Shown here piece after piece: positions 59,769-64,000 of a stretch of DNA of 64,000 bases (the stretch's first letter is position 1; every line of letters begins with the position of its first letter). Location of the stretch: NCBI RefSeq assembly GCF_011044995.1, contig NZ_JAAKZW010000004.1:1-64000 (forward strand), read 5' to 3'. The notes below the pieces were generated by a model. It was not told the DNA's origin and searched no databases. It was given only the letters and a program-made list of their open reading frames with translations. This DNA comes from Streptomyces mesophilus. GTDB lineage: Bacteria > Actinomycetota > Actinomycetes > Streptomycetales > Streptomycetaceae. Both the position numbers and the translations under genes were made by a program.

Positions 59769-62700
59769 ATGCCCCAGCACCCCCAGCCCGCCCAGCCGTT
59801 CGAGCAGGCTCCGGACGGTGATGCTCCGGCCGTGAGCCGGCGCAGCTTCGTCGCTCTGTCCGCGCTGACCGCCGCGGCCGTCACCGCCGGTGTCCCCGGT
59901 GCCGCGCTCGCCGACGTCCCCGCGGCCGGGGTGCTCGGCCTCGACGCCGCCTCCGGCGCGCGCGGCTTCGACCCCGCCGGATTCGTCGATCCGCGCCGGG
60001 ACAGCAGACCCGCCGTCTACTGGTACTGGAACGGCCCCGTGACCCACGAGCTCGTGGAGCGGCAGATGGCCGACCTGCGGGACAAGGGCATGTACGAGGT
60101 CGTCGTCTTCCCCTACGACAACGCGGACATGCAGCCGGCCTTCTTCACGGAAGGCTGGTTCGGCGTCGTCGGCCATGTCATCGAGACCGCCGCGCGGACC
60201 GGCATGAAGGTCTGGCTGTTCAACGACAACCACTTCCCGAGCGGCCGCGCCGGCTACTTCATCACCAAGGGCGGCACCGTCGGCTCCCGCACGTACAAGC
60301 CCCGGCCCGAACTGGCCCTGAAGGGCCTGTGGCGGTCCACCGCGGTCGTCGAAGGACCGGCAAAGGTCAGCCTGGCGCAGACCACCGGAGTCGGCGTGGA
60401 CAAGGGCCAGTTGGTCGCCGACGCGGCGGTGCTCGCCGGACCGGCCGTACTGCGCGACGGTGCGCAGTGGGGCGACGTGACCGTCACCGGCACCATCAAG
60501 GCCGACCTCGCGGCCGGCGGCATGCTCGTGCGCGCCTCGGCCGACGGCCGCGAGGGACTGCTCGTGGAGTTCGACCAGAGCGGTGTCGTCACGCTCTCCC
60601 GTGTCGCGGGCGGCAAGGTCACCCAGCTGGCCAGATCGACGCGTACGGACGGGTTCAACAAGACCAAGTTCCACGCGCTCACCGCCACCCTGCGCGGCCC
60701 GGTCTGCTCCGTCACCCTCGACGGCAAGGACAAGGGCACCGTCACCGACGAGACGCTCACGCGCGGCGGTGTCGGCGTGCACGCCCGCGACGGGCAGCGC
60801 GCCCTGTGGGAGGACCTGACGGTCACCGACGGCAGCGGCACGCTGTACTCCCAGACCTTCGACACCCCTGCCGCGGCGGGGGATTTCGTCAACCGGGCCG
60901 TACCCGACGGCGTCCCGCGCGCCATGGCCGCCACCGCCCGCCCGGTGGGCTCCGCGGACGCCGACGACCTGATCGAGCTCACCGCGCAGGCGGACGGCGG
61001 GAGTTGGCAGGCACCGGCCGGACGCTGGCAGATCGACCTGTTCGGCGGCGTCGACCTGGTGGACGACTCCTCGGGCTACGTGCGCGGTTACACCGACCTC
61101 CTGGACGACGAGCCCGTCGAGCTGTTCCTCGACATCGTGCCCGGCGAGTACCACCGCCGGTTCGGCCGCCACTTCGGCAGCGTGGTCAAGGGCTTCTGGG
61201 ACGACGAACCCTTCATCGCCTCCGCGGGTCCGCACCCCTTCAAGCGCCGCCCCTGGTCGCCCGCGCTCGCCGCCGCCCTGGCCGAGACCGGCGCCGAGCC
61301 CGGGGCCGCGTACGCGAGCGCGTTCGACGACCTCGGCGACCGGGGGCGTGTGCTGCGCGGCCGGTACTGGCGCGCCGTCTCCAACCGCTTCTCGCGCTAC
61401 TTCGAGAAGCAGGCGGAGCAGTACGCGAAGTGGGGCGTACGCCTGGTCACCAACCCGCTGTACGACGAGGTGGGGATGTCCAAGCGCATCCTGTCCACCG
61501 GCGATCTGCACAAGGTCAACCAGTGGGCGCAGGTGCCCGGCGGCGACTGCATCACCGCCGAGTACGAGCTGGACACCCCGACGATGGACCCGCGCAACCC
61601 CGCCTCCGTGGCCCACCAGACCGGCCGGCCGCGCGTCCTGATGGAGGCGTTCGGCAACATGGGCTGGCAGATCGCCCCCGACTTCATGCGCGCCCTGCTC
61701 GGCGCCTTCGCGGCCCGTGGTATCAACCTCACGGTGCTGCACGCCTTGTGGACCGACGAGCAGCGGGTGTTCTTCGCGCCGCCGTTCGGACCGCGCAACC
61801 CGTGGTGGTGGGCGATGCCGCCGGTCTCCGCGTGGATCGGCCGGGTGATGGAGCTCGCGCGGGGAACCTCCGAGGCCCGCACCGCGATCCTGCAACCCCA
61901 GCGCGCCGCCGAGCAGTTCGCCGGGACCGACCGGCAGGACGAGGTGGACGACGGGCTGCCCGCGGCCGCATTCGCGCTCGAGCGGGCCCAGGTCGACTTC
62001 GACCTCGTCCACGAAGGCGCGCTCAGCGGCGACGAGGAACTCCTCGCCCAGGCCGAGGCGGTCAACGGCACCCTGCACGTGGGGGAGGCGTCGTACCAGC
62101 TGGTCGTGCTGCCCACGACGCCCGTCCTCGACACGGCGACCGTTCGTGCGCTCGCCCGTTTCGTACGCTCCGGCGGGACCGTCGTCGCCGTCGGCGAGCT
62201 GCCGAAGCTCGCGGCCGACGGCGATGACGCGGCGCTCGTCGCGGAACTCGCCAAGCTCCTGCCCCAGGACGGGGTGCGGCGCCTCGGCAAGGGCCGTGCG
62301 GTGCACATCGCCACGGTGGACGGGCTGCGCGAAGTCGCGCACGAGGAGGGGGTGGCCGCGGCCGTCCTCGAGCCCTCCGCCGATGCGGTAAGGGTGTTGC
62401 GTACGACGCGCGGCACGGACACGGCGTTCCTGTTCAACAACGAGAGCGGCGCCGCGGTCAGGACCCTGGCGACGCTGCCCGCCGACGGCCGGCCCGAGCT
62501 GTGGGACCCGGCCACCGGCAAGGCGCGGCCCGCACCGGTGCAGGGGCCGAGCACGCGCGGAGCCGTCCGGGTGCCGCTCACTCTCGCCCCGTACGAGACG
62601 CTCGCCGTGGTCGTACGGAGGAACACCGCGCCCACGCCCCACCTCACCGAGGCCGACGGCCTGCCCGTCACCGCGGTGACCCGCGAACGCCGCACCCTGC

Positions 62701-63224
62701 GCGTGAGCGCACTCGCCGACGCGGCCGGCACCTTCCGCCTCACGGGCCGCGACGGCGGACGCACCTACCGGGGCACCGCGAAGGTCGAGGATCCGCTGAC
62801 GCCGCTCACGCTCGACGGCGACTGGACCGTCACGCTCGCGAAGGAAGGCGCCGAGCCCGTCACCCGGCCGCCGGCGAGCTGGGTCGACCTCGACCCGCTG
62901 TTCTCCGGGAGCGCCACCTACACCAAGGACATCACCCTCGACGCGGCCTTCCTGGACGGGCGGCGCATCCTGCTCGATCTCGGCACGGTGCGCGAGGTCG
63001 CCCAAGTGACGCTCAACGGCAAGGAGTTCGGTCCGGCGGTGTGGGCTCCGTATGTCCTCGACGTCACCGAGGGGCTGAGGCCCGGAGTGAACCGTTTCGC
63101 GGTCCGCGTGTCCAACACCCTGTCCAATGAACGCAAGAAGCCCCTGCCGTCCGGCCTCCTGGGGCCGGTGACGCTGCGTCCGCGCCGGCCGCTGACCGTG
63201 GAACTGAAGCCGTCCTCTGCCTGA
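59769..63224 (+). CDS. Exported GH106-like alpha-L-rhamnosidase with LamG-like insertion
   Basis: An 1151-residue protein, second GH106-like enzyme of the locus. The Tat signal SRRSFVALSALTAA follows a short polar N-terminus. The catalytic domain begins RPAVYWYWNGPVTHELVERQ and includes GFWDDEPFIASAG, GGDCITAEYELDTPTMDPRN and PRVLMEAFGNMGWQIAPDF, where conserved glutamates are expected. Residues about 225-365 are a beta-rich LamG-like insertion. A C-terminal galactose-binding-like domain (about 1020-1145) ends the protein. It starts 35 bases after the GH127 gene and is probably cotranscribed. It should remove L-rhamnose from complex glycans. Confidence 0.83.
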   Translation: MPQHPQPAQPFEQAPDGDAPAVSRRSFVALSALTAAAVTAGVPGAALADVPAAGVLGLDAASGARGFDPAGFVDPRRDSRPAVYWYWNGPVTHELVERQMADLRDKGMYEVVVFPYDNADMQPAFFTEGWFGVVGHVIETAARTGMKVWLFNDNHFPSGRAGYFITKGGTVGSRTYKPRPELALKGLWRSTAVVEGPAKVSLAQTTGVGVDKGQLVADAAVLAGPAVLRDGAQWGDVTVTGTIKADLAAGGMLVRASADGREGLLVEFDQSGVVTLSRVAGGKVTQLARSTRTDGFNKTKFHALTATLRGPVCSVTLDGKDKGTVTDETLTRGGVGVHARDGQRALWEDLTVTDGSGTLYSQTFDTPAAAGDFVNRAVPDGVPRAMAATARPVGSADADDLIELTAQADGGSWQAPAGRWQIDLFGGVDLVDDSSGYVRGYTDLLDDEPVELFLDIVPGEYHRRFGRHFGSVVKGFWDDEPFIASAGPHPFKRRPWSPALAAALAETGAEPGAAYASAFDDLGDRGRVLRGRYWRAVSNRFSRYFEKQAEQYAKWGVRLVTNPLYDEVGMSKRILSTGDLHKVNQWAQVPGGDCITAEYELDTPTMDPRNPASVAHQTGRPRVLMEAFGNMGWQIAPDFMRALLGAFAARGINLTVLHALWTDEQRVFFAPPFGPRNPWWWAMPPVSAWIGRVMELARGTSEARTAILQPQRAAEQFAGTDRQDEVDDGLPAAAFALERAQVDFDLVHEGALSGDEELLAQAEAVNGTLHVGEASYQLVVLPTTPVLDTATVRALARFVRSGGTVVAVGELPKLAADGDDAALVAELAKLLPQDGVRRLGKGRAVHIATVDGLREVAHEEGVAAAVLEPSADAVRVLRTTRGTDTAFLFNNESGAAVRTLATLPADGRPELWDPATGKARPAPVQGPSTRGAVRVPLTLAPYETLAVVVRRNTAPTPHLTEADGLPVTAVTRERRTLRVSALADAAGTFRLTGRDGGRTYRGTAKVEDPLTPLTLDGDWTVTLAKEGAEPVTRPPASWVDLDPLFSGSATYTKDITLDAAFLDGRRILLDLGTVREVAQVTLNGKEFGPAVWAPYVLDVTEGLRPGVNRFAVRVSNTLSNERKKPLPSGLLGPVTLRPRRPLTVELKPSSA

Positions 63225-63296
63225 CGCCCGCCTCCGCCTGACGCCTGCCTCGTGCTGCAACGCCGCCGCCCGCCCCACCCGAACCGGAGACCTCGT

Positions 63297-64000
63297 ATGG
63301 CCAGACGCACCCTCCTGCTCGCCACCGCCCTGACCGCCCTGGTCACGGTCGTGCCGTCCGCGGCACCGTCCGCGGCCGGCACCGCGGCGGGCCTGAACGC
63401 CACCTCGTTGCGCACCCAGCACCTGGGCAGCGCCCTCGGTATCGACGACACCACACCCGACCTCAGCTGGCAGCTCACCGCCCGCGGTCCCGGCGCCGTC
63501 CAGCGCGCCTACCGGGTGCAGGCCGCCACCAGCCGTGCCGCCCTGGAACGCGACCGCCCCGACCTGTGGGATTCGGACAAGGTCACCTCGGCCGTCCCGG
63601 GAACCACGTACGCGGGGAAGACCCTCGGCTCCCGTACCCGCGTCCACTGGCGCGTACAGGTCTGGTCCCAAGGGTCCGACCGCGCCTCCGGCTGGAGCGC
63701 GCCCGCCGTCTTCGAGACGGGCCTGACCAAGAGCGGTGACTGGTCCGCGGACTGGATCACCCATGAGGACTGGCAGCTGGGCGAGCGCTCCGTGCAGCCG
63801 GTCACCGTGACCGTCCCCCGCACCACGGCGCGTTATCTGCGCCTCGACGTCACCCGGCTCGGACTGCCGCTCGCCGACGAGTTCCCCGCGCTCGCGCATC
63901 GCCTGCAGCTGGCCGAGATAGCGGTACGCGACTCTGCCGCACCGGACACCGAACTCGCCCAGGGCGCCACGGTGACCGCCTCGGAGTCCGACACCGAGCG
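63297..64000 (+). CDS. Exported GH78 alpha-L-rhamnosidase (3' end outside window)
   Basis: The reading frame from ATG 63297 (ribosome site CCGGAG) runs open to the window edge, giving 234 residues so far. A signal peptide (RRTLLLATALTALVTVVP) is followed by the Fn3-like N-terminal domain of GH78 (NATSLRTQHLGSALGIDDT, PDLSWQL, YRVQAATSRAAL, HWRVQVWSQGS, GDWSADWI). From about residue 160 the sequence (TTARYLRLDVTRLGLP, RLQLAEIAVRD) resembles an F5/8 type C discoidin domain inserted before the catalytic part. The catalytic barrel is not in the window. It should release L-rhamnose outside the cell. Confidence 0.88.
   Translation, partial: MARRTLLLATALTALVTVVPSAAPSAAGTAAGLNATSLRTQHLGSALGIDDTTPDLSWQLTARGPGAVQRAYRVQAATSRAALERDRPDLWDSDKVTSAVPGTTYAGKTLGSRTRVHWRVQVWSQGSDRASGWSAPAVFETGLTKSGDWSADWITHEDWQLGERSVQPVTVTVPRTTARYLRLDVTRLGLPLADEFPALAHRLQLAEIAVRDSAAPDTELAQGATVTASESDTE

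Noticed and set aside
59616..63899. A 1427-residue open frame on the minus strand opposite GH127, GH106-like and GH78 genes
   Set aside because: It is an antisense shadow of high-GC genes: its composition is dominated by Arg, Gly, Val and Ala, there are no domains, and the plus-strand genes have clear families and signals.

Overview
The window is very GC-rich. It has strong third-position GC bias, frequent GTG starts, many four-base ATGA/GTGA gene overlaps, abundant twin-arginine (Tat) export signals and a Tat-exported glycoside hydrolase repertoire. Together these point to a Streptomyces chromosome or a very close actinomycete. I see no rRNA, tRNA, CRISPR array, transposase or integrase. Nearly all the sequence is ordinary protein-coding DNA, so this looks like a catabolic and accessory stretch of chromosome and not a mobile island.

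Region 1 (1-7.4 kb): a nitrogen-compound cluster (acetamidase/formamidase cut by the window edge, cytosine-deaminase-like amidohydrolase, DUF1097 membrane protein, then a divergently placed RidA-family protein and TetR regulator). A patatin-like lipase, a spermidine-synthase-like protein and a membrane-anchored protein with a Pro/Gln repeat tail follow. Region 2 (7.5-19.8 kb): thioesterase-like protein, Tat-exported GH3 beta-glucosidase coupled to a secreted carboxylesterase, DedA protein, metallo-hydrolase, GlxA-type regulator, gamma carbonic anhydrase, acyltransferase, an EamA transporter facing its likely XRE-cupin regulator, a YbaK-type deacylase and an M28-like protein. Region 3 (19.8-28.8 kb): a lipid operon (olsB- and olsA-like acyltransferases, DedA, APC permease), feoABC under an iron-box motif, and a merR-merB-like pair around a 24-base perfect palindrome.

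Region 4 (28.8-39.3 kb): cupin, beta-propeller lipoprotein, ankyrin protein and an HbpS-like haem-binding protein. Next comes a striking export module: a Tat-targeted flavin amine oxidase, a secreted RidA, an APC permease and an IclR regulator. A Tat-exported sulfatase then faces a formylglycine-generating enzyme.

Region 5 (39.3-64 kb): a complete L-rhamnose utilisation locus. On the minus strand, rhaI, a fused rhamnulose-1-phosphate aldolase/dehydrogenase, rhaB and lutABC can convert L-rhamnose to DHAP and, through lactaldehyde and lactate, to pyruvate. On the plus strand lie a sugar ABC transporter, rhamnose mutarotase and a LacI regulator. Beyond a terminator are exported glycosidases: GH106-like (minus strand), and GH127/146, GH106-like and GH78 (plus strand). 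Four promoters in this locus share a TTGxCx-N17-TAGxTT-like core, weaker in one case, followed 12-16 bases later by a TGAA-NCGA-TTCA-like operator. The locus therefore reads as one LacI-controlled regulon linking extracellular rhamnoside cleavage, uptake and catabolism.
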